A stretch of 64,000 bases of DNA from Rhizobium binae (lineage in GTDB: Bacteria; Pseudomonadota; Alphaproteobacteria; Rhizobiales; Rhizobiaceae). The stretch lies in the NCBI RefSeq assembly GCF_017357225.1, contig NZ_CP071608.1, positions 62,001 through 126,000 of the forward strand, read 5' to 3'. A program made the translations under genes and the position numbers. The notes beneath the pieces are model-generated. The model did not search any database. It was not told where the DNA came from and saw nothing but the letters and a program-made list of their open reading frames with translations. Positions 27,424 to 39,929 of this stretch are shown here, in pieces. Positions within the stretch are counted from its first letter, which is position 1. The number at the start of each line of letters is the position of its first letter.

Positions 27424-27663
27424 CTAGCGACCAGAAGCTCTCGCCTTCTTTGGGGCCGAAATACCGCTTTCCCGTTCAAGCTTTTTGCGAGCGAGTTTAC
27501 GGACGCGCCTGATACCCTCGGCCTTCTCACGAGCACGTTTTTCGAACGGCTTTTCAAAACGCTCCCGAAGTCGCGCCTCCCGGAAAACGCCCTCGCGCTG
27601 CAACTTCTTTTTCAAAAAACGGAGCGCTTGCTCAACGTTATTATCACGTACCAAAACTTGCAT
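27424..27663 (-). CDS. rpsU: 30S ribosomal protein S21
   Basis: 79 residues from [20 protein letters not shown] to a lysine/arginine-rich tail, matching S21 of alphaproteobacteria. S21 joins the small subunit and helps initiation. The frame extends 14 codons upstream, but ATG 27663 gives the canonical N-terminus. Here it lies alone beside the thi operon, an accessory copy on what looks like a plasmid. Confidence 0.92.
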   Translation of the reverse strand: MQVLVRDNNVEQALRFLKKKLQREGVFREARLRERFEKPFEKRAREKAEGIRRVRKLARKKLERESGISAPKKARASGR

Positions 27664-27947
27664 TCTAAACTCCCTAGGATCACTGACGCGCCTCATTAGA
27701 TCCATGTGCTTTTACGAGCAAGGCTTGGAAGACCGTTTGCCTAAATTCTTTGTCGTCACTGTTTCATGGCACGATCGCGAATGGGCTAGAGGTAAACTTT
27801 GCCAGCGGTTGATGGGTCAGAAGTTCATATCCTTTGAAGACCGATGAGCTTTCGGTGTCCATATTGTTCAAACTCCGATTTTTTGATGGTGCCATTTCCG
27901 TGGCGATCTGCTGATTTACAATCCATTGCCAATGGCTTCCTGAGGAC

Positions 27948-28568
27948 CTATTGAAGATTGCGGATTCTCGCCTGCGCTGTCGCGACGATCCATTGCTTTG
28001 TCCTCAGTTCCGGATTTTCATGCACCATGACGTCGGTCACGACCGCGACGCTATCCGCCCCGTGAGCAAGGACGTCTTCGATCCGTTCGACATTCAACCC
28101 GCCGATGGCGACCAGAGGCAGATCGCCGATGCGCGATTTCCATTCGCTCAGCCGCGTCAGTCCTTGCGGTGCCCATTTCATCTGCTTGAGAATCGTCGTG
28201 TAGACCGGGCCGAGTGCGATATAATCAGGCTTTGCTGCCAGTGCGGTTTCCAACTCACGTTCGTCGTGCGTTGAGAGGCCGAGTTTCAGGCCGCTCGCTC
28301 GGATCGCGTCGAGGTCCGCTGTCGCGAGGTCCTCCTGGCCGAGGTGTACGAAGCCGCAACCTTCCTCGATCGCAAGCCGCCAGTAGTCATTGACGATCAA
28401 CTGACATTGATGTTTAGCGCAGACTGCTACTGCGCGACGGATCTCGGCGCATAGTTCAGTCTCCGGACGATCCTTGATGCGCAACTGCACCAGCTTGACA
28501 CCGAGGGGTACCAGCCGGGCAATCCATTCGGCGCTGTCGACGATCAGGTAGAACGGATCAAGCTTCAT
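27948..28568 (-). CDS. thiE: Thiamine-phosphate synthase
   Basis: 206 residues, TIM-barrel family. [48 protein letters not shown] and AIGGLN are the substrate- and phosphate-binding segments. It joins the pyrimidine and thiazole phosphates to thiamine monophosphate in the cytoplasm. Its ATG overlaps the thiG stop (ATGA), so it is the last gene of thiCOSGE. Confidence 0.95.
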   Translation of the reverse strand: MKLDPFYLIVDSAEWIARLVPLGVKLVQLRIKDRPETELCAEIRRAVAVCAKHQCQLIVNDYWRLAIEEGCGFVHLGQEDLATADLDAIRASGLKLGLSTHDERELETALAAKPDYIALGPVYTTILKQMKWAPQGLTRLSEWKSRIGDLPLVAIGGLNVERIEDVLAHGADSVAVVTDVMVHENPELRTKQWIVATAQARIRNLQ

Positions 28569-29338
28569 GTGAATACCGCCTTTCCGATCACCGGCGTGGA
28601 GGGGACGGCCATGTCGCGTGGCTCCAGCATGCCGGCGTGAAAGGCTTGATTGCCGGCGGCGATTGCCGCGGCAAAGGCGGCTGCCATCGCCGCGGGATCT
28701 CCGGCGCCGGCAACGGCGGTGTTGAGCAGAACCGCATCGAAACCAAGCTCCATGACCGCAGTTGCGTGCGACGGCCGGCCGATGCCGGCATCGACGATCA
28801 GCGACACGTCGGGGAAATGCGCCCGCATTGCTCTGAGCGCTGTCGGATTGAGCGGCCCGGCAGCACTGCCAATCGGTGCGCACCAAGGCATGAGCACCTT
28901 GCAGCCGGCCTCCAGCAGTCGTTCGGCCACGACCAGATCGTCGGTCGTGTACGGGAAGACTTCGAAACCTTCGCTGACAAGTGTGCGAGCCGCCTCGACG
29001 AGACCGAAGACGTTCGGCTGTAGCGTATCATGGTTGCCGATGACCTCGAGCTTGATCCAGTCGGTGGCGAACAGCTCGCGTGCCATCTTTGCGGTCAGCA
29101 CCGCTTCCGCGACGCTGTGGCAACCTGCAGTGTTGGGAAGGATACGAACGCCGAGCGCGCGGATCATCTCGAAGAAGGCACCACCGCTGCGGCCCCCCGA
29201 CATCTCACGACGAAGAGAGACGGTGACGATTTCCGTCGCCGACTGCCAGACGGCCTCGGAGAGGACGGCAGGAGAGGGGTATTGCGCTGTGCCGAGCAGC
29301 AGACGGGAGTTTATTTCGGCCCCATAGAGCGTCAGCAT
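28565..29338 (-). CDS. thiG: Thiazole synthase
   Basis: 257 residues. The Schiff-base lysine is in [10 protein letters not shown] (near residue 97), and [13 protein letters not shown] and [10 protein letters not shown] form phosphate and substrate loops. It condenses deoxyxylulose 5-phosphate, dehydroglycine from ThiO and ThiS-thiocarboxylate to the thiazole. It lies three bases after thiS and overlaps thiE. Confidence 0.96.
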   Translation of the reverse strand: MLTLYGAEINSRLLLGTAQYPSPAVLSEAVWQSATEIVTVSLRREMSGGRSGGAFFEMIRALGVRILPNTAGCHSVAEAVLTAKMARELFATDWIKLEVIGNHDTLQPNVFGLVEAARTLVSEGFEVFPYTTDDLVVAERLLEAGCKVLMPWCAPIGSAAGPLNPTALRAMRAHFPDVSLIVDAGIGRPSHATAVMELGFDAVLLNTAVAGAGDPAAMAAAFAAAIAAGNQAFHAGMLEPRDMAVPSTPVIGKAVFT

Positions 29339-29341
29339 CCG

Positions 29342-29539
29342 TCAGCCTCCCTGCATCGGCGACAGGATTTCGATCCTGTCATTGTCGTTGAGCGAACGAT
29401 CGAAGCGGTCTTCGCGATGGACAAGCTCACCGTTGACGGCTGTCGCCAGCCAGTCACCCTCGTATTCCATCAGGACTAAAAGCTCCGACAGCGTCTCAGC
29501 CGCGACATCCTGGGCCTCGCCATTAACGATCACTTTCAT
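29342..29539 (-). CDS. thiS: Sulfur carrier protein ThiS
   Basis: 65 residues, ubiquitin-like, ending in the required Gly-Gly (SPMQGG) that is adenylated and thiocarboxylated. It is the sulfur donor for thiazole formation. It overlaps thiO upstream by four bases. No thiF is present in this window. Confidence 0.95.
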   Translation of the reverse strand: MKVIVNGEAQDVAAETLSELLVLMEYEGDWLATAVNGELVHREDRFDRSLNDNDRIEILSPMQGG

Positions 29540-30507
29540 GAGGCATTCCTTCCCGTGGTATGTTGGTTGAAGACAAGTTCAGCCGCCTCGGCCGCCATGG
29601 CTGGCGCGAGCAGAAAGCCGTGGCGGAAGAGGCCGTTGAGCGAGATCACCTTTCCCTGACGGCTTGCGCGTGGAAGATTGTCTGGAAAGGCTGGGCGGAT
29701 TCCGACACCCGTTTCGATTATGGTTGCATCGGCAAAGGCCGGAAATAGCGTGTATGCAGAGTTGAGCAGTTCCATCAGTGAGCGGGCGACTATAGGCCCG
29801 TCGAATTCCGTCTCGATCATCGTCGCGCCGACCATGAACAGACCGTTTCCTCGCGGGACGATGTAGACGGGGATACGCGGATGGAGCAGGCGGACCGGCC
29901 GGGAGAGATCCACGTCGAAGCTTCTAAGGTAAAGCATTTCGCCGCGGACGCCGCGCAATTCCTTTACCTCGCCGATCTGCGCTGCGCCCGTGCAATCGAC
30001 GACACTGTCGAAGCTCTCGTGCGGCCTCTCGCCCACGAAGGTGACCCCCTGATCCGTCAGCTTGGTGCGCAGCAGACACAACACTCGCCGAGGATCGAGA
30101 TGGGCTTCGCGGCGAAAGAACAGCCCGTGCCGGAACCGCCCGGCAAGGGAGGGTTCCAGCGCCGCGATCGCCGGCTCGTCCAGCCATTCATAACCCGTCG
30201 TGCGGCAGGCAAAGCGTCGCAGTTCACCAAGATCGCGAGCAGAGGCGACCACGAGCGTTCCGTTTCGTCGCACCTCTCCCGGCACCATTGCTTCCCATTT
30301 GTCGGCGGCGGTGAGACCGCGCGTGAGTACTGCGTCATCAGTACTCTCCCGCTCGCACCAAGGCGCCAACATTCCGCCCGCGAGCCACGAAGCAGCACGC
30401 AGGAAACCGTCATATGGATCCAGCACGGTGACCTCGGCATCTCGAGCGCGCAGTTCATGCGCCACCGTCAGGCCGGCGACGCCGGCCCCTTTGACAAGCA
30501 CACGCAT
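29536..30507 (-). CDS. thiO: Glycine oxidase ThiO
   Basis: 323 residues, FAD-dependent amine oxidase (DAO family). The N-terminal dinucleotide-binding motif GAGVAGLTVA and the C-terminal NGLFRHGFLLAPAMAA are present. It oxidises glycine to the imine used by ThiG, the oxygen-dependent route. It starts ~1 bp after the thiC stop and overlaps thiS. Confidence 0.95.
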   Translation of the reverse strand: MRVLVKGAGVAGLTVAHELRARDAEVTVLDPYDGFLRAASWLAGGMLAPWCERESTDDAVLTRGLTAADKWEAMVPGEVRRNGTLVVASARDLGELRRFACRTTGYEWLDEPAIAALEPSLAGRFRHGLFFRREAHLDPRRVLCLLRTKLTDQGVTFVGERPHESFDSVVDCTGAAQIGEVKELRGVRGEMLYLRSFDVDLSRPVRLLHPRIPVYIVPRGNGLFMVGATMIETEFDGPIVARSLMELLNSAYTLFPAFADATIIETGVGIRPAFPDNLPRASRQGKVISLNGLFRHGFLLAPAMAAEAAELVFNQHTTGRNAS

Positions 30508-30508
30508 C

Positions 30509-32540
<2,032 letters not shown>

Positions 32541-32737
32541 AAAAAGGGTAGAGGCTTGCCGAGAGGACTGTCAAGTGACCATCTGCGATGGCTCAGGATC
32601 GTGCGTCGCCGCGATCAACGAATCGACAAGTCAGTCGCCCGACGGCACGCTTCCGCAAGGCAGGCGCTTTTGTCGCATGCAGTGGCTGTCGATTTTTATC
32701 CCGCGCAATTCAGCAAGTATGCTGAGCTACCGAAGCG

Positions 32738-33448
32738 CTATTGAGAAAGCAGGCGCGGAACTGGAAAGTCTAGTACTTTGTCCGTGTAGCTTTCGACCAA
32801 GGCGCTAAACGGCGTGCCGTCTCGAAGTTTCAGTACGGCACGATGTTCGAGCAGGAACGGCGGCAGGCTGAGGGAACTTGTTTCATGCGCTGTTAAGCCG
32901 TCCATGTCCCAGCCTTCGGATAGAGGGGACCAGAGCAACTTGGCAGACAGGTTTGTGCGAGTGAAATTAAGAGCCTGAACGGCTCTGCCAAACGCGATAT
33001 CGCTGGTCTTCAAAGCCTGATTCATCTCTGCAGTTAATTTTGCGGGTACATACCAGTTGTCGGCTTCCGACAAGACGCGGTCGCCGCAGACCAGGCGGAC
33101 GCGGCGATAAGCGATCAGCTCACCGGGTCCGACGGTCAGAAGTTCACGGATGTGCTCATCGGCCGGCTTGTCTTGCCCGCCCACACGCTGAGCTACAATC
33201 TTAGAACCTTCCGGTGCGAGCTTGTGCGCGGCGCACCAGCGATCAAGGGTCAACGTAGCACTGGCGTTACTCAGGAGATTGGCATTCAAGGTCTGAAGGA
33301 CCGCAAGCGCTTCCACTCGAGATGTTGGCGAGTTCAGCCACTGAGACCCTATAGACGGTTCTTGCGCAATTGCGATCTGGGTGCCCAGCACGATGGCAGT
33401 CGCTGCAAGTGCGGCGATGCGAATGCGTTTCGAAGAACAAAATGACAC
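32738..33448 (-). CDS. Exported protein with chorismate-lyase/UTRA-like fold pattern
   Basis: 236 residues. There is a clear signal peptide (residues ~1-28, hydrophobic IAALAATAIVLGTQIAIA, cleavage after AQ). The mature part has LIAYRRVRLVCGDRVLSEADNW and FGRAVQALNFTR, resembling the chorismate pyruvate-lyase-like fold, but the family is uncharacterised and no catalytic assignment is safe. GTG 33448 has AAAGGA about ten bases upstream. It is predicted periplasmic and lies next to the thi operon without obvious functional link. Confidence 0.7.
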   Translation of the reverse strand: MSFCSSKRIRIAALAATAIVLGTQIAIAQEPSIGSQWLNSPTSRVEALAVLQTLNANLLSNASATLTLDRWCAAHKLAPEGSKIVAQRVGGQDKPADEHIRELLTVGPGELIAYRRVRLVCGDRVLSEADNWYVPAKLTAEMNQALKTSDIAFGRAVQALNFTRTNLSAKLLWSPLSEGWDMDGLTAHETSSLSLPPFLLEHRAVLKLRDGTPFSALVESYTDKVLDFPVPRLLSQ

Positions 33449-33857
33449 GGAGAACGAATCCTTTCTGCGGTGAATTTGATGGGCGAACCCTGCGCGTCAA
33501 ATTTCCTTGATTTTGGCAGGCGAGCGCGCGTTGTCAGCGTATTTGATGCCAGCAGCAAGATTTGAACTGCGCCTTGCGGGTACCGTTTAACGGTCGGGTT
33601 CCCGATAGACTTTCTTACCATCTTCCGATGTTCCTGCCGTGCTGGTTCACACCTGTTGAAGCCTGTGTGCCCGAGCCGTCCTTTGCTTGCGTCGCATCAA
33701 GGTCGTCCATGATATCCTCCATCCGCTCGCCGACTTGTTGTTGGAGTTTGCAAGCGTTGGCGACTGAGCCGATGCTTCCATCCCGGAATATGGAAACTCA
33801 ATAGACGTGGATTTCAAAGGAGGAACGTGGCGGCCGGTCCAAATTCTCCCAATTCAC
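33449..33857. other. Region without a recognised gene
   Basis: A minus-strand frame near 33600-33770 (GSIGSVANACKLQQQVGERM) looks coding-like but lacks a start. Nothing else is recognised. Confidence 0.3.
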
Positions 33858-34169
33858 TTAACGGTTTAGCGCCTTTGTCGTCCTCTCGCTCGTTGCGAGA
33901 TGTTCATATAGCTGGATCGGATAAAATAGCTCGCAACCGAAAGCAAAATCCAGGAGCCATTGTTGGAAAAAGGTCTTCTTCGTCGACCCGGAGCCCTCCT
34001 GCCGCTCGAGTGACAATTGCAGACCAGGCAGCGACACACCGTCGATGGTTGCCAACTGCAGATGCGAGGAGCCAAGGCGCTTGTCTGATTGCTTTTTCTG
34101 ATGCATGTCATCGTGCTCCTTGTGCAAGCCTCCCGACGATGATGTCGCCGGCAAGATTTCAGCATTCAT
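33858..34169 (-). CDS. Hypothetical small protein
   Basis: 103 residues from ATG 34169, with AGGAAG about ten bases upstream. The first half is rich in Ser, Lys and Gln; the second half has an aromatic hydrophobic stretch (FFQQWLLDFAFGCELFYPI). I do not recognise a family. It may be a spurious frame. Confidence 0.3.
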   Translation of the reverse strand: MNAEILPATSSSGGLHKEHDDMHQKKQSDKRLGSSHLQLATIDGVSLPGLQLSLERQEGSGSTKKTFFQQWLLDFAFGCELFYPIQLYEHLATSERTTKALNR

Positions 34170-34379
34170 AGGAAGTAATCTTCCTGCACTGTGCTGTCGT
34201 AGCTCCTATTCAGGACAATTCATGAAATACGTCAGCAACGCAACAGATGAGACGGATATATCTTATAGTATATCGTTTTCGTTCGAGACATGGCAAATAT
34301 CCGTGTGAAAAGTTCGTGAGTGATAGGGTATATTATTGCATATATACTTACATATATTGATTTTCACAGCTTTGGGTGG

Positions 34380-34515
34380 CTGGATGGAATGGCAGGTCTT
34401 TGAAGGCCACGGCAGACGCCCGCTGGTCGAAATGGCAATCGGACGATACAAGGCTATCATCGGGCGGCGTCTGCGGGCCAGGTCGCCCCTAGTCAGCAGA
34501 TCAACTGCGCCCTTC
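34380..34515 (+). mobile_element. IS5-family transposase C-terminal remnant
   Basis: The plus strand reads EWQVFEGHGRRPLVEMAIGR followed by YKAIIGRRLRAR, the conserved C-terminal segment of IS5-group transposases, then loses frame. The AT-rich stretch at 34260-34370 before it holds no gene. Confidence 0.65.
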
Positions 34516-34622
34516 TCAGGCATGCTTGGCTTTGCGCCCGAAATCCATTCGCCGCACGGCACAATCAGCCGTTCCAAAGATTCGCAAGGACAGCTCGTCG
34601 TCGTCGGCGGCGCTCGAAGCTC

Positions 34623-34893
34623 CACAAGACGTTTAACGGCCAAGCAACAGCGCCCGGCGGATTTCTTACACGGTCTGGCCAAACGTGCGGGCCATGAGCG
34701 TATCACGCCGCGGCAATGCTTGGATGTTTGTCTATCGCTCCCCGCTTGGGAATGATCGGTGCATCGCTCCCATGAGCTTCCCTGCCGGGGGTGAACGCTC
34801 CTGCCAGATCGGAAGCTGCTTGTGGGCCGTCGCGAGTTGCGCCGCAGTTGGGAGCGGGTTTACTTCCCGTCGGCTGCCATGCAAGGTGTAATG
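34623..34893. repeat. Dispersed repeat B, copy 2
   Basis: Matches 18664-18951 at about 80% by eye in the same orientation, without a shared reading frame. It is flanked upstream by the IS5 remnant. Confidence 0.6.
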
Positions 34894-35274
34894 CGGGTCT
34901 GTGGCGGATATTCCACAAAGAGGAGGATATCCTTGCTCAGTTCCCTCTTGCCGGGGCATTTGCCACCTACCGCGTTGATGTGGATTCCAGGTCCGACATG
35001 GTTATCCGACAGCATGGTCGCGCACTATTTGTCAGCCGTCCCTGTGGTGAAGATGTCGGCTCCGGCTTCTTCGACTGACGAGCACTGCTCGATCGTAAAG
35101 CCACGACCAGCGAGATTACGGGCTCATTTCGGCATCGTAGAGCCGATCCCTCCGGCCACCGCGGCTGATCGTCGGAACGCTCGATTGATGGCCGCCCCCA
35201 AAGGCTGTCACCTGCCGCAGGGCTATAAAACGTGCAGGCGCTCGCCTCGGTACGCGCCCGCCCCGGACCGCTCG
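34894..35274. other. Unassigned region with a coding-like fragment
   Basis: A plus-strand frame ending at 35078 contains EEDILAQFPLAGAFATYRVD and RQHGRALFVSRP. It may be a gene fragment but I cannot name it. Confidence 0.3.
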
Positions 35275-35365
35275 TCCATGATCGCTCCATCAAACGTCCA
35301 CGGGGCTTGAACTCACTAAGTACATACAGACGGAAACAAGGAGACAACGATGATGACTCACATGG
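35275..35365 (+). repeat. Leader module copy 3 (upstream of the racemase gene)
   Basis: Similar to copies 1 and 2: GTCCATGATCGCTCCATC, TCCACGGGGCTTGAAC, AGTACATACAGACGG, then AAGGAGACAACG before ATGATGACT. It is 126 bp upstream of the racemase start and co-oriented with it. Confidence 0.5.
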
Positions 35366-35800
35366 CCTTGAGCTGCCGAGACCAACTAAGAGAAGTTCCG
35401 TGGTGACTGGTGAAGAAAAACTTCGATTGCAGTCGCCCACGGTGCCCTCATGTCGTACCAAATCCATTCTACAGCAAGATGAGATGTTCTGATGTCTGAT
35501 ATCAACCCGCAAGCAGATGCCCGTCCTCCCCACATAATTGGGTTAAAAAAGCCGCTTGGAGTGGTAGGGGGAATGGGAAGTCTAGCAACAGCGAAATTTC
35601 TGCAGGCTTTGGCTCAAAAAAGTGGCGCGGACACAGATCAAGACCACGTCCCATTTATTACTCTGTCACTTCCAAACATTTCTGATCAAACACACGCGAT
35701 ATCGACCGGTAGGTAAGCGATGCAGAGACCCCATCTGGCGAGGTTGATGTTGAGGGTCTATTCGTGCCTGAGCGATGAATGAGCTTTGGTATGAACTTCT

Positions 35801-36187
35801 ATGTCTGCACCTATGTCCGAAGCTAGAAGCTTCCATATGATCGAAGCCGTTGCCAGTCGTCTTGAAGGCGCGCCTCGTGAGGTTCGGCGTTGGTCAGACG
35901 AATTCAAGGCGCAAGCGGTTGTCGAAGCGATGCAGCCGGGCACCAACATATCGGCGGTGGCGCGTCGCATCGGAATTGATCCGTCGCAGTTATTCACGTG
36001 GCTTCGCCATGCGCGCCGGAAAGCTGCGGTATTACCCACGACGGCATCGGGGAATGGTTTGCCTTCACCGGCAAGCAGCAGAGGTCCGACGATCGAGATC
36101 ATCATCGGCGACACGGTGATCCGGGCGGGTGCCGACATCGATGAGGCTCATCTTGCTCGTGTCCTGCGTGCGGTGCGGTCAGCATGA
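35801..36187 (+). CDS. tnpA: IS66 TnpA (OrfA) protein
   Basis: 128 residues with a helix-turn-helix (NISAVARRIGIDPSQLFTWL) and the C-terminal IIGDTVIRAGADIDEAHLAR typical of IS66 OrfA. Its stop overlaps the tnpB start (ATGA). Confidence 0.92.
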   Translation: MSAPMSEARSFHMIEAVASRLEGAPREVRRWSDEFKAQAVVEAMQPGTNISAVARRIGIDPSQLFTWLRHARRKAAVLPTTASGNGLPSPASSRGPTIEIIIGDTVIRAGADIDEAHLARVLRAVRSA

Positions 36188-36528
36188 TCCCGTCGGGTGT
36201 GAAGGTGTTTCTGGCAAGCCACCCGGTCGACTTCCGTAAAGGTCCCGATAGCCTTTTGTCGCTGGTGCGCGATGCTGGCAATGACCCGTTCAGTGGCTCG
36301 CTTTATGTTTTCCGCGCCAAGAGAGCGGACAGGGTCAAGATCGCCTGGTGGGACGGCTCCGGCGTCTGCCTCTATTCGAAGCGGCTGGAGAAAAATCAGT
36401 TCGTTTGGCCGAAGATCGGACATGCCCGCGTGCAGCTCAATCACGCGCAGCTCCTTGCCCTGGTTGACGGGATGGACTGGAAACGTGTGCGCACGGTTGC
36501 GGTGAAACGGCCGGAATTTGTTGGGTAA
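36184..36528 (+). CDS. tnpB: IS66 TnpB (Orf2) protein
   Basis: 114 residues: SHPVDFRKGPDSLLSLV and the FRAKRADRVKIAWWDGSG segment mark the IS66 Orf2 family. It is coupled to tnpA. Confidence 0.95.
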   Translation: MIPSGVKVFLASHPVDFRKGPDSLLSLVRDAGNDPFSGSLYVFRAKRADRVKIAWWDGSGVCLYSKRLEKNQFVWPKIGHARVQLNHAQLLALVDGMDWKRVRTVAVKRPEFVG

Positions 36529-36602
36529 AAGCCCTGCGGCAGAGTGAATCAGGCGGCCGAAACTGCGGGAAATTGTCGGCAAAATATGCTCTATTTGCAG
36601 GC

Positions 36603-38201
36603 ATGATAGCAGCCGATTTGCAGCTCCCCGATGACGTTGATGCGCTGAAAGCCATGATCCTGGCGATGGCTGAAAAGGCTGCGCGCGCTGAGGTCCTGGA
36701 AACTGAAGTCGCTGATCTGAAAGCCCGCAATACAGATGCCGACGAGCAGATCGCCAAGCTGAAGCAGGTCCTCAAAGCCTTCAACCGATACCGGTATGGA
36801 AGACGCTCGGAAAAGCAGAGCAACAAGGCCGACACGGATCTCGATGAACAGGGTGCGTTCGTCTTCGAGGAAATCGAGACTGGGATTGCTGTAATCGAAG
36901 CGCTGGTCGCAAAAGGCCGAACCCCAAGCACCACGAAACGTGCATCACGTCCGCGCAAGGGCTTCCCGCCGCATCTGGAGCGTATCCATGTGGTAATCGA
37001 GCCGGACGAGCTGCCTGAGCATGCCGGCAAACAGAAGATCCTGATTGGTGAAGATACCTCCGAGCGATTGGATGTTATCCCGCCAAAGTTCCGGGTGATC
37101 GTCACCCACCGCCCGAAGTACGCCTTCAAAAACGAGGACGGCGTCATCCAGGCCTTGGCCCCGGCGCACATCGTCGAAAGCGGCATGCCAACGGAAGCGC
37201 TGCTCGCCTTTGTCGCGGTCTCCAAATACGGCGATGGTTTGCCGCTCTATCGGCAGGAGGCGATCTTCCTGCGCGACCATGTCGAAGTCGACCGTGGTGC
37301 CATGGCGCGATGGATGGGTAAGGTCGGGTTCGAACTTGAGATCCTCGCCGACTACACCTTTGATCGGATCAAAGAAGCCGAGCGAATATTCGCCGACGAG
37401 ACGACATTGCCGACGCTTGTGCCTGGGTCGGGGTCGGCCAAGACAGCGTATCTATGGGCGTATGCCAGAGATGATCGACCGTTCGGCGGCAGTGGCCCGC
37501 CGATGGTTGCCTATCGATTTGAAGACAATAGGTCTGGAGATTGTGTCGCCCGGCATCTCGATGGCTATCGTGGCATCCTGCAGATCGACGGATACGCGGC
37601 CTATAACCGCGTTGCCCGTCCCGATCGCGGAAATGACGGCGCTCTGCTGGCGGGATGTTGGGCTCATAGTCGGCGTCGGTTTTACGAGCTACATGCCAAC
37701 GACGGTTCCAAGGTGGCAACAGCGACGATCGAAAAGATGGGCGCGCTCTGGGCGATCGAGGAAAAGGTGCGTGGACAAAGCCCGGATCGGCGCGTTGCCG
37801 CCCGCCAGGAGAGCTCCGCTGAAATCGTTGCCGATCTCTACAAGCTCTGGCGGGACACGCTGCCGCGCATCTCTGGCAAGTCCAAGCTCGCTGAGGCCAT
37901 CCGCTACGCTCTCAATCGGCGCGAAACCTTCGAACAGTTCCTCCGCGATGGACGCATCGAAATCGACTCCAACATCGTTGAACGGGCGATCAGGCCACAG
38001 GCAATTGTTCGAAAAAATAGTCTATTCGCCGGCAATGCTGGCGGAGGTAGGACCTGGGCGACGATTGCAACCCTCATTCAATGCGCCAAGATGAATGACG
38101 TCGACCCACTGGCCTGGTTGACACAGACGCTCGAGCGCATCGCAGCCGGATGGCCGGCCAGCGATATTGAGGCTCTAATGCCCTGGAAATTCCAAAAGTA
38201 A
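36603..38201 (+). CDS. tnpC: IS66 TnpC transposase
   Basis: 532 residues from ATG 36603 (MIAADLQLPDD); a TTG at 36573 would add ten. It has an N-terminal coiled coil (residues ~15-60), HVVIEPDELPEH, the DDE core with IFADETTLPTL and LQIDGYAAYN, and the C-terminal IEIDSNIVERAIRP glutamate. It is full length. It is only distantly related to the TnpC at 23615 (no Cys-rich zinc region), so the two IS66 elements are different types. Confidence 0.93.
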   Translation: MIAADLQLPDDVDALKAMILAMAEKAARAEVLETEVADLKARNTDADEQIAKLKQVLKAFNRYRYGRRSEKQSNKADTDLDEQGAFVFEEIETGIAVIEALVAKGRTPSTTKRASRPRKGFPPHLERIHVVIEPDELPEHAGKQKILIGEDTSERLDVIPPKFRVIVTHRPKYAFKNEDGVIQALAPAHIVESGMPTEALLAFVAVSKYGDGLPLYRQEAIFLRDHVEVDRGAMARWMGKVGFELEILADYTFDRIKEAERIFADETTLPTLVPGSGSAKTAYLWAYARDDRPFGGSGPPMVAYRFEDNRSGDCVARHLDGYRGILQIDGYAAYNRVARPDRGNDGALLAGCWAHSRRRFYELHANDGSKVATATIEKMGALWAIEEKVRGQSPDRRVAARQESSAEIVADLYKLWRDTLPRISGKSKLAEAIRYALNRRETFEQFLRDGRIEIDSNIVERAIRPQAIVRKNSLFAGNAGGGRTWATIATLIQCAKMNDVDPLAWLTQTLERIAAGWPASDIEALMPWKFQK

Positions 38202-38566
38202 CGGCCTCTGTTCACCGCTTACACCGGTAGCAATGCGCCTTTGGGACAAATTCTGGAACGCGCAAAGTGGCTCGAAACCGTTGGATGTGGAGCTATAGCC
38301 ATCCCCTGCAATACCGCGCATTTTTGGTCTTCTGAAATTGCAAACGCACTAACAATAAAGTTCATTAGTATAGTTGAGGTGACCCGCGACTTTATTCGTC
38401 AGAATAACGGAACCGATATAGATAACCTGCGAACAATTGTCTTGGGAATGAAGGCATGTATTCAACGCAAATTATATGGAAATTTAACGGCAGGCTGGTG
38501 TGTCGAATCGATTCAACGAGACGCAGTAAGTGTCATTGATGAAGTCAAGAATGGAAATAAAATATA

Positions 38567-39929
38567 GATGATGTCCCGAGAGGTGGTGTAGCTCGATAGC
38601 GGTGGTCATCGGCTTTTTCCGGTAGGGTTGGGTTGTTCAAGCACAACCTGATGGAAAGACCACCGATGACCAATGACATGATGGACCTGCGCTCGCTTGT
38701 TGAGAAGAGCGCTGATGCGGATTTGCTGCGCGAGATGATTGGCTTTGCGGCCGAGAAGTTGATGGAGCTGGAGGTTGGCACGAAGACCGGTGCGGCCTAC
38801 GGCGAGAAGAATGACTTTCGACTTGCTCAGCGTAACGGATATCGCGATCGCGACTGGGAGACCCGAGCTGGAACTGTTGAACTTCGAATTCCAAAGCTAC
38901 GCACTGGCAGCTACTTCCCGAGCTTTCTGGAGCCGCGTCGCATGGCTGAGAAGGCTCTGACCGCGGTGATCCAGGAAGCCTATATCCAGGGTGTTTCGAC
39001 CCGCTCGGTCGATGATCTGGTCAAGGCGATGGGCATGAGTGGTATCTCCAAGAGCCAGGTATCTCGGCTTTGCGAAGAGATCGACGACAAGGTGAAGGCC
39101 TTCCTTGAGCGTCCGATTGAAGGCGACTGGCCATACCTTTGGATCGATGCGACCTATCTTAAAGTCCGGCGAGGCGGCCGTATTGTGTCTGTCGCGGTTA
39201 TCATCGCTGTGGGCGTCAACACGGACGGTCGCCGCGAGGTTCTTGGCATGGAAATCGGCACCTCTGAAGCCGAGCCGATCTGGACGGAGTTCTTGCGCAA
39301 GCTGACCCGGCGCGGTCTGCGCGGCGTCAAGCTGGTCGTCTCCGACGCACACGAAGGCATCAAGGCCGCCGTGTCGAAGGTTCTCTCAGCAACCTGGCAG
39401 CGCTGCAGGGTCCACTTCATGCGCAATGCGTTGGCTCATGCCGGCAAGAGCGGCCGACGCGTGGTCTCAGCCTTCATTGCAACGGCCTTTGCCCAAGACA
39501 CGCCGGAAGCCGCCAGCCAACAGTGGCGCAACGTCGCCGATCAGATCAGGCCGAAAGTGCCGAAACTCGCCGGCCTTATGGACAGCGCCGAGGAAGATGT
39601 CCTCGCATACATGACCTTTCCTAAGCAGCACTGGACCAAGCTGCACAGCACGAACCCGATTGAGCGATTGAATGGAGAAATCAAGCGAAGGACAGAGGTC
39701 GTCGGCATCTTTCCAAACGACGATGCCATCGTCAGACTCGTCGGCGCTCTCCTGCTGGAGCAAAATGATGAGTGGGCTGTTCAGCGCTCGCGCTACATGA
39801 CACTTGAGACGATCGCCACAATGAGTGATGATCCGCTCATCAACTTGCCCGCCGCAAGTTGACCTGCTCCCGGCCTTGACCGGAAAGCTCGACGATCGAA
39901 CGAGCTACACCACCTCTCGGGACATCATC
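38567..39929 (+). mobile_element. Complete IS256-family element
   Basis: Near-perfect inverted ends begin GATGATGTCCCGAGAGGTGG (38567 inward; complement ends at 39929), about 29 bp. AAATATA flanks both sides (38560-38566 and 39931-39937), with one base between on the right, consistent with an 8-bp target duplication with one change. It carries one intact transposase. Confidence 0.92.
38666..39862 (+). CDS. IS256-family (mutator-type) transposase
   Basis: 398 residues. [13 protein letters not shown] (first Asp), [14 protein letters not shown] (second Asp), [13 protein letters not shown] and [17 protein letters not shown] (Glu region) are the IS256 signature segments. I chose ATG 38666 with GGAAAG upstream; ATG 38651 and TTG 38633 are in frame. 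Confidence 0.95.
   Translation: MTNDMMDLRSLVEKSADADLLREMIGFAAEKLMELEVGTKTGAAYGEKNDFRLAQRNGYRDRDWETRAGTVELRIPKLRTGSYFPSFLEPRRMAEKALTAVIQEAYIQGVSTRSVDDLVKAMGMSGISKSQVSRLCEEIDDKVKAFLERPIEGDWPYLWIDATYLKVRRGGRIVSVAVIIAVGVNTDGRREVLGMEIGTSEAEPIWTEFLRKLTRRGLRGVKLVVSDAHEGIKAAVSKVLSATWQRCRVHFMRNALAHAGKSGRRVVSAFIATAFAQDTPEAASQQWRNVADQIRPKVPKLAGLMDSAEEDVLAYMTFPKQHWTKLHSTNPIERLNGEIKRRTEVVGIFPNDDAIVRLVGALLLEQNDEWAVQRSRYMTLETIATMSDDPLINLPAAS

Larger units (their letters stand above)
35713..38222 (+). mobile_element. Complete IS66-family element (second), 2510 bp
   Basis: The ends start GTAAGCG on both sides (35713 inward, complement ending 38222), with further matches such as CAGAG. A perfect 8-bp target duplication ACCGGTAG flanks it (35705-35712 and 38223-38230). 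tnpA, tnpB and tnpC are intact, so the element looks transposition-competent and its insertion is recent. Confidence 0.95.
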